DNA of 64,000 nt from Trema orientale (taxonomy: Eukaryota > Streptophyta > Magnoliopsida > Rosales > Cannabaceae). The DNA lies in NCBI GenBank assembly GCA_002914845.1, contig JXTC01000047.1, positions 141,567 to 205,566 on the forward strand, written 5' to 3'. A model generated the notes under the pieces. The model was not told the origin of the DNA and searched no databases. It saw only the letters and a list, made by a program, of their open reading frames with translations. Shown here piece after piece: positions 21,665-33,023 of the stretch. A program made the translations under genes and the position numbers. The stretch's first letter is position 1; each line of letters begins with the position of its first letter.

Positions 21665-23582
21665 ATGACATCAATGCGAGTCAAGCGCTCTCGGATCAGA
21701 CGGTCACCGAGCTACGGCGGCGCCGGAGCGTTGCTCAGTCAGATCGGGCCTCCGGCCGCCGAGCCGACGGTGCTCCGGTTCGATTCGCACTCGGCTCCGT
21801 CGATCTCCGCCGCCGGTGGCGGCGTTTTGAAGCAGTCCGCGGTGGCAACGGCTGCGGAGACCGCGAATTCCGGGTCGGCGATGGCGATTCTGGCGGTGTC
21901 GTCGCCGGACGCAGTGATGGAGGACGGCGACTGGCAGAGTGGTGGTGGTGATAATTTTCTTGACAGGTGCTTCCGCTGTAAAAAGAGGATTGGTAATGAT
22001 GACGAAGTTTTCATGTTTAGGTAAAGCGTTTTTTTTTTTTTTTTGGTCATACGTTTCGATTAAGTTTTCTTTTGGTGTCCTTTTTTTCTGTTTGACTTCC
22101 GGGATAATTTTCAAACATAATAAGGAAATGGAAAAAATAGGTAAGACATATATCGAATGAAATCATATGATCGCTGAGAAAATAAAGGAAATGGAAATTA
22201 AATCAATATAGTAATACTTTTGTCCCTTACTGTTTAAATGAGAAAACTTTCTTTGATATAAGTGGAATAGGATCTGGTGAGATATCTAATAGGAGAAGGA
22301 TAATTCCTAATAGGGAACAAAATCCTAGAGAATATAGAGTCATTCAAATATAGACAGTCATTCAAATATAGACAGTCATTCAAATATAGGGATGGAAATA
22401 TAACCACGTTATGGGCAATAATTTTACTGTTAATATATGGACATAGTGCTGTGTGGAGTCGGTATTAGTATAATCCGTACTCGTTTCGATATATATATTC
22501 ACATAAAAAAAATTATTATTATTTAACTTTATACTATTTATATTCTTATATTTTGATAAAATAATGAGTTTGAAGAGTTATATATACTTATATATTTAAA
22601 TTTTGTTAATTATAAAAAAAATTAGTATTTTCATCTTATGTTTTATTATTATCAATGAGTAATCACGATTTATTTTGTTTTCCGTTGTTTAATACCTAGC
22701 ACCGTTTAATAGAGCAATATGGTATTGTGATTGACTTTCGAAGATGGAGATGGAGATGATAATTAAAAAAAAATCTCTGATCCGGTTACCATTCCTATTC
22801 AAATACAAATAATTAAATAATTACAAAAATAAATAAAATACAATTACAACTATGAATTATCTCCAATATATTGTAGATAAATATCATTTTTTTACCCTTG
22901 CTCCCATAAAACCAGAAGATTACACTAAAAAAAGTATCCGACAGTTTTTGTTCAAACTTGAAAGTTAAATTATTTGAAAATACCAATAATTTCTTACCCA
23001 AATTAACTCAACGCATAAAACTCATTAGTAAGCACTCCTAGACGAATATGATTTGTCTTTTAATATAATGAAGAATAATTAATTAAAAAGTTGAAATAAC
23101 TAATCTCGTTCTAAAAAATTTTAAAAATTAAAATACATAAGTGAATTTAATTAAATGTTTCAAGAAATTGTTAAAAGTGTATTTTAGACCCAAAAAAAAA
23201 AATTGTCGGGATATTTTATTTTTCTTTGGAAATTTTGGATTTAAGAAAGGGTTAACACGATATTTAGTCATAATAGATAAGGTGTTTTCGGTATTATCCT
23301 TTATTATTGTTATGATTTCTAAAGTGTGCAATTTCATAATGGATTTCCTTATTCAATTTTGCATAGATGGATTATTCTCTAGAGCGAAAGCTATATTCTC
23401 TTTGCAGTGGCTGTATTTAAACTTATGCTGATGATGCTAAATGCAGACACTTGCGTGCATTCTGTACACCTTATTGCCGTGCAGAAGTAATTAACAAGGA
23501 TGATGAGTTCAAATCCGAGTTCAAGCATTTCTGTCAAACCATATCCAAAAGCAGCAAGAAGAATAAGCGTGTTCAAACATAG
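21665..23582 (+). CDS. FLZ-type (FCS-like) zinc-finger protein
   Basis: Two exons, 21665-22020 and 23447-23582, give 163 residues. The N-terminal 100 residues are Ser/Ala/Gly-rich and disordered. The FLZ domain (formerly DUF581) runs from about residue 103: FLDRCFRCKKRIG, then EVFMFR at the splice junction, then FCTPYCRAE, i.e. CX2C-X19-CX3C. FLZ proteins are plant-specific adaptors that bind SnRK1 kinase and modulate energy and ABA signalling. The 1,426-bp intron cuts between the two cysteine pairs, the usual FLZ gene structure. Oddities: the signature FCS is FCT, and the usual RGD after the YMYR-type motif is missing, so this is a divergent member. A start at Met 21674 is also possible. Confidence 0.85.
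22341..22388. repeat. Tandem repeat, ~18-bp unit x about 2.7, in the FLZ intron
   Basis: The unit ACAGTCATTCAAATATAG is repeated without interruption inside the intron. No function is apparent. Confidence 0.7.
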
Positions 23583-26240
23583 TTTTCAGAGATAAAAATC
23601 AATCCACCCAAATATGGCGTCCTATATAGCTTGATAGGGAAAATAATAACTGCGGCGGTGCATGGCTATCAAATTTTTAAGATCGTCGTGCACTTAAAGC
23701 TTATTACGGCCTTGTTTTGTATTTCATAGGTTCCGTATAGTTTACTTGTATGTTTCTTTTAAAGGGATTGAACTTTAAATCTATGTTTCTTCTGATCCTG
23801 CTAATGGGTGTCCAAAACTTAGATTTTGATCTTATGACTTTGTGCTCAGTGATGAAACAAAGGATTAGCCAAATATAAGTCGAAGTTTTAGATGTGTTAA
23901 TGTAGTCCCAATCTCATTTATTTGTTGTTATTGATCGTGCTGAACTTTTATAATCCAAACATGAAAATGGTATGATTTTATTAGATTTACATCTATGCCT
24001 TAATGTGGTCATTTTCGCTTTTAATAAGCTCCATTTATTTGTTTGTCCTGAATTGCTAATAATATTGTGACCCTGGTGCTTGCTCATAAGCAGTTCAGGG
24101 GCAACTTTCACGTTTGAGGATAATCAGAATTTGTTCCACGATTCATAGGATGGTTGTACTAAACTTTCACGATACATGCTATGTGTAGTGTAGTCTGATG
24201 TGACCCTTTACAATGTTTTACTATAGTCCATTTCTTTTTCATTATTTAATAAGGTATTGATAAATTCTATTAAATTATGGTCCATCATTAGGACATCAGG
24301 AGTTATTTTTCGACTATTTCCCTAGATGTTTTTGTTTATTTTTTAAAAAATTAAAAATTAAAAATGCTACAGTAGTGGCATGTTTTGTCGAGTTTTCAGT
24401 CATATCCTCCTCTTATGGTGATTATCTACTGAGGATTTAAACTTCATGTACTAATTTGGCAGACGAAATAGGTCTAGCTTTGTAGTTTTGTAACATGGAA
24501 GTTAATACCATGGAGCTTTGAGGGACTGAATATCGTACACACCGAGGCAGAGGGCATGTAATAGGACTTGAGAATATTCTCTGAATGTTAAGAAAAGCGA
24601 GTCATTTAGTTCGTACATCATTGAGAAAGAAACTGTATTATGAGTTTATTCTGTTGTTGTGAGTGAACTTAAGAATATAGGCGAGTCACGGATTCAAATC
24701 AAAACCATATATAGAAAATGTCATTTTACCAAAGCACTGTCAGAGTTTGTGGCTTTTGCTACTTTACAGGAGAAAATATGCATCTACTTATCAAGATTTT
24801 GATGGCCGAAGCTGCGTAAGGAATCTTCTTTTTCTGAAGCTCATAATTTAGTCTCTGGGATTTGGACTTGTTTCGCACAAATGAAATCTTCTTTTAAAAT
24901 CTGCAACCATGGGCTTGTAGTCCTGAGTTGCTAATGGAGTTTAAGCCTGAGTCCAGGTTGTGACGAGGCCCATCACTGCTTCTGAAGCCCAAATTGTTTT
25001 AACTAGTTTATCAATCGTTTCTGCTTGTCCTCACTGCTGCAAATAAGGCGCATATTATTGTATTCCTGTTACATAACTTGTTAAGAGATCCCTTGTGTGT
25101 CAAAGTAGACTGCGTATTATTGTATTCCTGTTACTTAATTTTGTCTTAACGCTACTATATTGAGATTGTTTGGTTAATTTATTGTCATGGGACAAACTTT
25201 TTCATGAGTCAGCAATTTTAGCTTTCCTTAGCTTGAAATAAGAACGCCATTATTTCACAGTATAGGTCCTTAAAAACTAGCTGCCGTATTACGTCTTCTC
25301 GACCTTCATTTCTTCCCCTTTCTCGTGACCAGTTAAAATGTATTAGAGGATACTAAATCCTATCTTTAGTCCCCTAATTAAAAGTAACCCCTTTCAAAAA
25401 TTGATGAACTGAGTATATTTAACAGGCTTTAGTAAATCATAAACCAAGATTGGATTATTTTAATATGCTCTTTTAATAATGAGATACTTAAAAAAAACGA
25501 AAAAAAAAATGATATGGGGATGGTATCTTTCCAAATTGTGGTACTCTGTCGACAGCAGTATAGTACTCCCTCAGGGGAAAAACTCAGCAGAAAACGAGGG
25601 GCGCTGAGTTTTCTGACTCGAAAACAAATGGAGGAGACTTTCACATAGTAAAACAAGACGAGGTTTGCACGTGTTGAGATTCCAGCTATCTCTTTCACAT
25701 ATACCTTAGCATAATTAGTAAAATAAAAAATAATAATAATTGTGACACTAAGGATGATATCACTCTGTGTGTGCTCAGTGAGTAATTGAATGAAAGAGGG
25801 AGGCGTTTGCCTCGTTTAATCCCATTATATATTCACACAAAGGTCCAAAGCTTCCGACCCTAGCTCCTGAGCCTCTGACTCTCTGAGTTCTGCCACTGAC
25901 GCCTTATCAAACAAGCAAAACATATAAAAATAATCAAGGGGTATTTCATATTTTTCATGTTTTTAGGTCCTAATTGAAGATTGCCTGACTCTGACATCAC
26001 ATCCACATAAATGAACGAATGCTTAATTTTGCTACTCTGTTACACAAATTTAATTTCAAGAACCGAACATTGCTTGATCTATTATTGTGTCACTTAATAT
26101 CCACCAATCTTTTTAGGACATCACTTCCACTTAAGTTTCCTCTATCTGGGGACCCCTACCCCATATGAGAACCTGTGCCACTTTTATCGTTAGCTCTGAT
26201 CTCATATCCATCGTCCACTGAAGAAGCAAAATTTAGCTTC
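23583..26240. other. Intergenic, no gene seen
   Basis: It includes the 3' flank of the FLZ gene, then DNA with no reading frame longer than about 90 codons and no family resemblance. Nothing supported. Confidence 0.4.
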
Positions 26241-26307
26241 AATACAAGGTTGTAGATTTTGTTCTCTCTTTTCTGTTCAAAAGGGTCTCTCTATTTTGTA
26301 TTCATTC

Positions 26308-26316
26308 ATAATAATA

Positions 26317-26399
<83 letters not shown>

Positions 26400-26405
26400 A
26401 ACAAT
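26308..26405. repeat. Compound AAT/GAT trinucleotide microsatellite
   Basis: About 15 AAT units pass directly into about 14 GAT units. It reads as poly-Asn/poly-Asp in one frame, but there is no gene context, so this is a simple repeat. Confidence 0.9.
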
Positions 26406-26409
26406 AATT

Positions 26410-28630
26410 TTAATTTTACTATAAATCCAAGAGTGAAAAAAAGGAATACTTATTTATATATATTTTGGTAATTTATTAATGATGGCGTGGGACATTCATT
26501 ATTCACAACTGAGTTGGGGTTTTGGGGGGCAGAGCTTTGACTAGGCCCTTTGTAAAGAGATGAAGAAGCTCTTAAGATAGATAATTGGTCCTGGCCCAAC
26601 ACGAGTTATCTTCAAGCGTGCGGTAATGTCAGAGTAAGCTGAACCAATGGGTTTTGATTCTTTTATGAGTTTTGAACTTCAAAGCCTTTCATTTTTACTA
26701 CTCCAAAGCTCTATCTCATTCTCACGTTGATGTCAACCCCACATTCCTAGCTGCCAGGCACGAATTTTAAAATCATTTTTTAAGAAAAAAAGTTGAGAGC
26801 AGAAGTAGTGATGTTTCTCTGATAAAAGCTTCAGTTTAGAACACCTCATTCTAATTTCATTTGTCTTTTTTTTAAAAAACAAAAAACAAAAAACAAAAAA
26901 ATCAAAATAAATACACCCACGGAACTATATGAGTGATTTTTGGCCTTTTCTACTGTTTATTATATATGTACAAGAAAAATATGAGCAAATGTCATGATAT
27001 GTTACATTCAGTGTGGCTCTGAAGAGCGCATTATGACTGCGTCCTCTATGGATTACAATTACAAAAAGCCTGAATATTCCAAAGCCCAGCAATCAAGTGT
27101 GAACTGTGAAGAACCAAAAGGGCAATGAATAAAAGGAGAAACAGAACCACACAATTCCTTTTTCAGCGTCAGAATTTTCAGGCACAGCCACGCGCATTTG
27201 TCCACCTACATAATTTTGTGTACATAAAAATAAGTTATTATGGACTTTGGAATAACAATTAATTGGTTTGTAGCAGAGTTAAAAGAGTTTTCGGACACAA
27301 TAGTAACATAATATGGTAGAAATACTCAGTCATGTGCTTATATTTTCTAATATCAGTTCGAATTAGAATCATAACTAGGGATTTGAACACCCAATGGCCT
27401 ACACTAATTGGTTCAAAGTCACGTACTCTAATCCTCTGAGCATAGCACACCACGCCTTTATTAGATCTATCCTTAGGAATATTTAAATAAATTAATTAAT
27501 TAATTAATTAACATTTTCAGATTGAGAAGATGTGATTACGCCTCTTTCTAGTTGATCGTTCATCAATTTTAAAAGACAATAAAACTAGAGTACAAATGAT
27601 AATAGCCAATTGATTTTGAAGTAACTTTGTTTTATTCAATCTGGGATGTATGACGTATCTACTACCTCTTAGGACGAATTCCATCCCTCAATATGTTTTG
27701 GCTAAAAGTAGTCAAAAATATTGTCAGATTTCAAAATCGTACAATCGTGACCAATCCTCACCATAATTACACTCATAATTGTGTTCTTTTACTCGAATCA
27801 AGGGAGAAACACCAATGGTGTTTTAGTTTCTCTCTGAAATCTGACGTCACGTGCTCGTCACGTGCAATGAGAGTGCACTGCCACGTCAGGTGTCACCCAT
27901 GCGTAACTAGGCGACCTCAGCAAGAATTCTTTCTTCAACTTTCAAGGAGGCTTTGGGAGAGAGAATTTCATCAGTTTCATTCATTTTGTATTTTGTCTAG
28001 GCTGACGTGAGACGGTAAAAGAACAGACCAACAATTTGTTGACACGTGGAAGAACGAGATTGTCAGTCTTAGTGGTGATTGGTGCCACTTGTCATACATG
28101 TTCTGCCAATAGATGAGTTCTCCTGGCACTGTTTTGTTGCTAAAAGTTAATGGTCATCGAATTAAAAATTAAACAAAAGAGTAATGAAAATAAAGAGGTT
28201 TGGGGAACAGGACGAATCAATAAATATAACATAATCTAAGGGTCTGTATTTAATTTCTTAAAAACTAACTGTTTAGAGACTTTTATTGATGATGGTTCCT
28301 TTTTTTTTTCCGTAGGCAGAAGACTCAGAGCCATCTCAGGGCCTTTGGTCTCCCAAGTGGGCGGCTTGGCTCTACAGGAGCATGTGAATACGACAGAGTA
28401 AGGATAGTGTTGATTGGGTTAAGAAAACACCCCCCTCCCTTTTTCCTTTTTTTTTTTTGTCCTGGATTTTCCTGAAATTTAACACATTTTATTTTCTGTC
28501 AAAAACTTAACTTGTCTTCATTTTACAGACCATATATAAACTAATGAAGCAATTTGGTAGGGGGAAGTTTTCATTGGGCCATTTGGTCCAATGGGGTGGC
28601 GCCCAACCTGAGCATATTGGGGGAAGTTTC

Positions 28631-28666
<36 letters not shown>

Positions 28667-29240
28667 TTTTTTGCCCTTTCTGCGTCCTTCTTTTTCTCTT
28701 TTCGGGACAAGCTACGAGGGACCAACACAAGGCACGTCAATTCCTCAAATATTCCTCGATTGAAACTAAAACAAAACTAATAGTGGATAAGATTACGTGG
28801 TAGGTTACCTACATATTAAAAAACAAAAAGAAATTAGGTAAAATACGTCTATTATACATTCAGTTTTATAAAATACATATCTCTCCATAATTTTTACGTG
28901 AATATATCACTTTTAAAAAACGTAATGTGTAAAATGACTTATATCTTTAAGCTAAGAGCGTTAAATATAATGTCGAGCTCTAGACAATGTGTCTAACAAT
29001 TTAACTAAAAAAAAATTTAAATTCAATGTTGAGCGCTATATAGGATGTTGGAAGCGCTAGACTAGGATATCGAACAACAGTAGACTAGGTGTTTAGCAAC
29101 TCGTTTCCCCTGTCTAACTAAATTTGGATCCTTGATCGGATAAGTATTTCTTGTTCTTATAATAAAATTAATACTTAAAAGGGGTATTTACCACACACCC
29201 AAAAAAAAAAAAAACACTATTGAGATGGGGTATTTCCTAA
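26410..29240. other. Intergenic with ACGT-box cluster, no gene confirmed
   Basis: The notable content is the ACGT cluster at 27842-27895 and a poly-T tract at 28640-28672. Short exon-like stretches near 27180-27205 (minus strand) and 28316-28390 (plus strand) could not be joined into a gene. Confidence 0.4.
27842..27895. promoter_or_regulatory. Cluster of ACGT-core (bZIP/bHLH) sites
   Basis: Within 54 bp are TGACGTCACGTG, GTCACGTGC and GCCACGTCAGGTGTCA: one C-box/G-box fusion, one further G-box and one hybrid ACGT/E-box. Two more, GACACGTGG near 28041 and GGTGCCACTTGTCA near 28080, lie 150-250 bp away. Such density suggests a stress- or ABA-responsive promoter or enhancer, but I found no adjacent gene. 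Confidence 0.4.
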
Positions 29241-30732
29241 AGGACAAATTATATTTTTGCTCCCGGAACTATCGCATATGCAGGGTTTTACCTCCTAAAC
29301 TATTTATTCTTTCAAAAATACACCCTAAACTATTAGATTATAGAAAAAATACTCATTTTGTTATCTTCCGTGACGGAATGGTGATGTGTCTTCCTATTTA
29401 GGGTATTGTAACAAATTATTTGCAAATAAAAGACAAAAGTGTAGACAGAAAGTAACAGAAAAGGCTAGTTTTTAGCTTTAATGAAGGTTAAGGGCTAGTC
29501 TTTCGGAGAAGAAGACTACAATATGAGAGGAAAAATGGAAAAATTTGACGCCTAATATTAGCAAAGACAGATCTATTCAGGGACGAGTGGGAGCAATTGC
29601 CTCCACTCAATGAAAAATAAATCTTATATATAATGTTTTTGTAATATATATATATATAAATGAAAAAAAAAATATTGGAGAATGGGAGCTAAAGGAAATA
29701 CATTATTTATTATCACTCAACCCAAGGCCCATCTACTCATATCAGTACATTAACTCACTCTATTCTTTTTAAGGAGAAATTAGAGTGGATGTCTTTTTTT
29801 TTATATACTTAGTTTAATAAATATCTATTTTTCTCTTTTTATAGCTAAATGACTTGGTACATGTATTTTTATACTTGGTGTATCTATATTTTTTATACTG
29901 ATTATATTAGTTCTTTTTTTTTTTTGATGAAATTTATATTAGTACTTATATTGGATATATAATATTTTACGCTTGGTATATTTACTGATATATCAATTAT
30001 TTTTGCTACAGTGTTTGCAAATGAGATATTTATTTAAAATGGGTCCAAATTTAGTCATTTTGCTATGAGCCTTAGTTTAAGCTAGAGTGCACTTTATGGC
30101 AAAAGTGATACAAAATAGAGAGGTTATGTAATTTGGGATAAAAAATAAACAGAAAGAAGGAAAGTAAAATGCCACTAAGTTAAATAGAAACTAGGATATT
30201 CCAAAACAAAAAAAATAAAATTTTCTAAGTCACCTAATTTGGGAATATAATAGAGTAATATAATTCAGAACTTATTTGTAGCTCGGTAGATTTCTAAATA
30301 ATTTTTGTTGCAAAAGACGGTAGATAATATTACCACTGATGTTTGCTCAAATATATATATATATATTACCACTGATGAATGATAATTTAGTCACTTATTA
30401 GTATTAATAATGAGGTCATTATTCAATACAATAATGTAGAAGAACTAATTGTAATGTGTCAAAATTAATTATCTCATTTTAATGTATTTTTTTATGCTAT
30501 TATATTATTTGATTTTTTTTTCATTTTGCATTCAATTATTTTTTTTTTCTTTTTTCATTTTGTCATGCCCCCACTAGAATTTAGGTCTAGCTTTGTCCCT
30601 GAATGTTAGGGTATATAGGTGAAGGTATTAAATATGATGATAAAAATTGAGGAATTCTTGCAAAGAAAAATAATTTAGGGGGTAAAACTCTGCATAGACG
30701 ATAGTTCAGGAAACAAAGAAGTAATTTGTTCT
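29241..30732. mobile_element. Long-inverted-repeat element containing a nested insertion
   Basis: The left end AGGACAAATTATATTTTTGC pairs with the right end read inverted, AGAACAAATTACTTCTTTG. The match continues through GAACTATCG..TATGCAG.GTTTTAC on both arms. A second pair of inverted ends, TTCAGGGACGAGTGG at 29576 and its inverse GTCCCTGAA ending at 30603, marks another element inside. Target duplications are not clear for either. Non-coding. Confidence 0.6.
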
Positions 30733-30739
30733 TTCTAAA

Positions 30740-32830
30740 ATATACTCTGGAAAAGGTTTATTTTGCTAAGAACCAATAACAAAAAAATTTAATTGTATGT
30801 AATATTTTTAAAATGGTGGGACTTGCACATTATTTAATTATGATATAATCTTATGCTTAAAGATATAAACTACTACTATTAGGTATACTTTTCCACATAT
30901 TTGTCCTAATAAATTTAGAATAACCATGGGAATGTTTAGATTAGGTTTTTATACAAATAATTGAGGGCAGAGCATATCTTATCTAAGAAATTTCAGCCTG
31001 CAAAGTTGTAATGTTCATTGGAGCAAATAATTGAGAGCGACCAAACATTATGAGAAGTGAGTCTAAGAAGAGGCCAAAGGTCGATGGTGTATTGGTGTTG
31101 ATATGGCAGAGACCTTTCATATGAAGCAATAGATTCCACCCATGTAGTACAAAACTAGTATTAGATTTATTATTCCGTGGCCTAATATCTACTACTATAT
31201 ATAGATTAAATATAGTGAGCTTTCCTTAGTAACTTGGGGTCAATCTTAAGCTTTGCCTTTATATTCTAAGAAATCTTTCTTTGTCCCTTGCTGGTTTTTA
31301 CACCAACTCAAATGACAAAAAAGACAAAGGTCAAATGGTATGTTCTATTATTTTCTTGGTGGGATACAATTATTCTTTTCTTTTGTTGAACAAAAATAAA
31401 AATAAAAATAAAGGTAGTATGGTTGTTTGTGGGAAGATGAGCCCTTGTCTGGTTGCCTTGAACCTTTTTTTGGCTACTTGAAAAATTGAAATCTGTCTGA
31501 ATTGGTTGTTTTGGGTCTCTTTCAAAAGCAGATTGTTTGCATCATAAAACAGAAACCAAGGTGCCGACCTCCCATCCCCACTTGGATTTTTTGCCTCCCT
31601 TTAATATCCCTAACACAAAGCTAAAGCTATATACCAAAATAGAATTTATTTTAGCTGTTTGATTGACCAATTCTTGATGTTGATTTGATAGTCTCTCATC
31701 TTAATAACAAATAAATAGTAATTAAAATTAGTTTGAAACACAATCACTTTTTCTTTTACCTATTGATCAGTGTAGGTCTTAACTCAAGTGAGTTTCATAT
31801 GATATGATTTCTATTTTTCTTGTTTGGAATACAACATTTATTATACCTATTGGCTATAACACACGGAGATTTTAACTTTTTTAGAGTATCAATTGTGGGG
31901 TAAAGAGAAATAAAATAGTATTTAAGTTTAACAATTTTGGAATTTGTATATTTTTTATGTTCTTTTGTAATCTTCCTCATGTGCATAACAAAAAGCTTGA
32001 TCATCTTTAGAATAAGATTGAATGTGTCCAAACAAAGAAATAACAAAAAAAAAAGGTGGTGGTCATTTTAAGAATTTAATGTTCCCCTTAAAAGAAACAA
32101 TTCAACAATTTATAAGACTAACCACTATTTTGGGTCCTATATTGGGGATAATCCAAACAGCGAATATAATATAAAGCCATCAGAATCCAATCTTTGGAAA
32201 GGATTGTATCTTCACATGATTGAAGCATTTGTATACATTAAAAAAATTGAGAAGAGTGATTGGAAATATTCAATGTCCTATTCTGATAACTTGATAAGTG
32301 GCTGCCATATGATTATTCAGTCCAAATATCCTAATCTCCCAACACCCAAAAAGTAATACTAAGAAAATAAATAACATTAAATTCGGAGGGTGTATGCATA
32401 TAATCCAAAAAAATAAAGGGTGGGCTTGAGCAGTCAAGCTGGTCGGTGGCATAGGCCAAAAGCAAACCATAGTCTTCTCAGTTATTAATTATGATAATTT
32501 ATTTTTAAAAGGCTACTTATGAAAAAGGAAAAAATTTATTAGGGGTTAGGGAACAATAAGACTAAAACAAAATAAAAAGTTGAGATTATCAAAATAATAA
32601 ATAAATAAATAAAAAGGAGGAGTTTACGGCTGTATAAATCTTTGGAAATTGCCGGGGCCTTTACAGGAAAAAATGTTTGCCAAATGTCACGTCCGGCCGG
32701 ATCCATGGGCAGCCTTTATGGGATTCTTCTCCTAATAAAATCTGTAAGCTTCCAAACATGTCGTTTTTACTCTTTGTTGCTTTTTTGATTGTTTCCATTC
32801 AAAATACATAAATAAAACTTCAAAAATATT
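30740..32830. other. Intergenic, no gene seen
   Basis: AT-rich DNA without supported coding, RNA or repeat features. Confidence 0.4.
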
Positions 32831-32837
32831 TTTAAAC

Positions 32838-33023
32838 GAGTGATGTTATGAGGCACTATATAGTGTCTAACATCACATAATGTGTCAGTCTGTTACTAGT
32901 AAATTGTGGTTAGTCTTCAAGTAGAGTCCATGTAAAATTCAATTTATTAATTAGAAATACTCAGTCACAAACTGATACGTTATTGTGGTGCTGGACACCA
33001 CTATTATTCCATAACATTGTTGT
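32838..33023. mobile_element. 186-bp MITE, family B, copy 1 (diverged)
   Basis: The left end GAGTGATGTTATGAGGCAC and the inverted right end AACAATGTTATGGAATAATAG, with GTGGTGTCCAGCAC further in, match the element at 43894-44077. The flanks TTTTTAAAC and TTTTTAAAT form a 9-bp target duplication with one mismatch, Mutator-like. More decayed than copy 2. Confidence 0.65.

Noticed and set aside
26259..26471. Frame encoding poly-Asn/poly-Asp
   Set aside because: It is the translation of a trinucleotide microsatellite, not a gene.
27176..27206. Minus-strand exon-like end reading WTNARGCA and a stop after a TATGTAG acceptor
   Set aside because: Only about nine codons, and no upstream exon could be joined to it.
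28310..28395. Plus-strand exon-like stretch reading EDSEPSQGLWSPKWAAWLYR before a stop
   Set aside because: No upstream exon or start codon and no family match. The frame is short enough to arise by chance.
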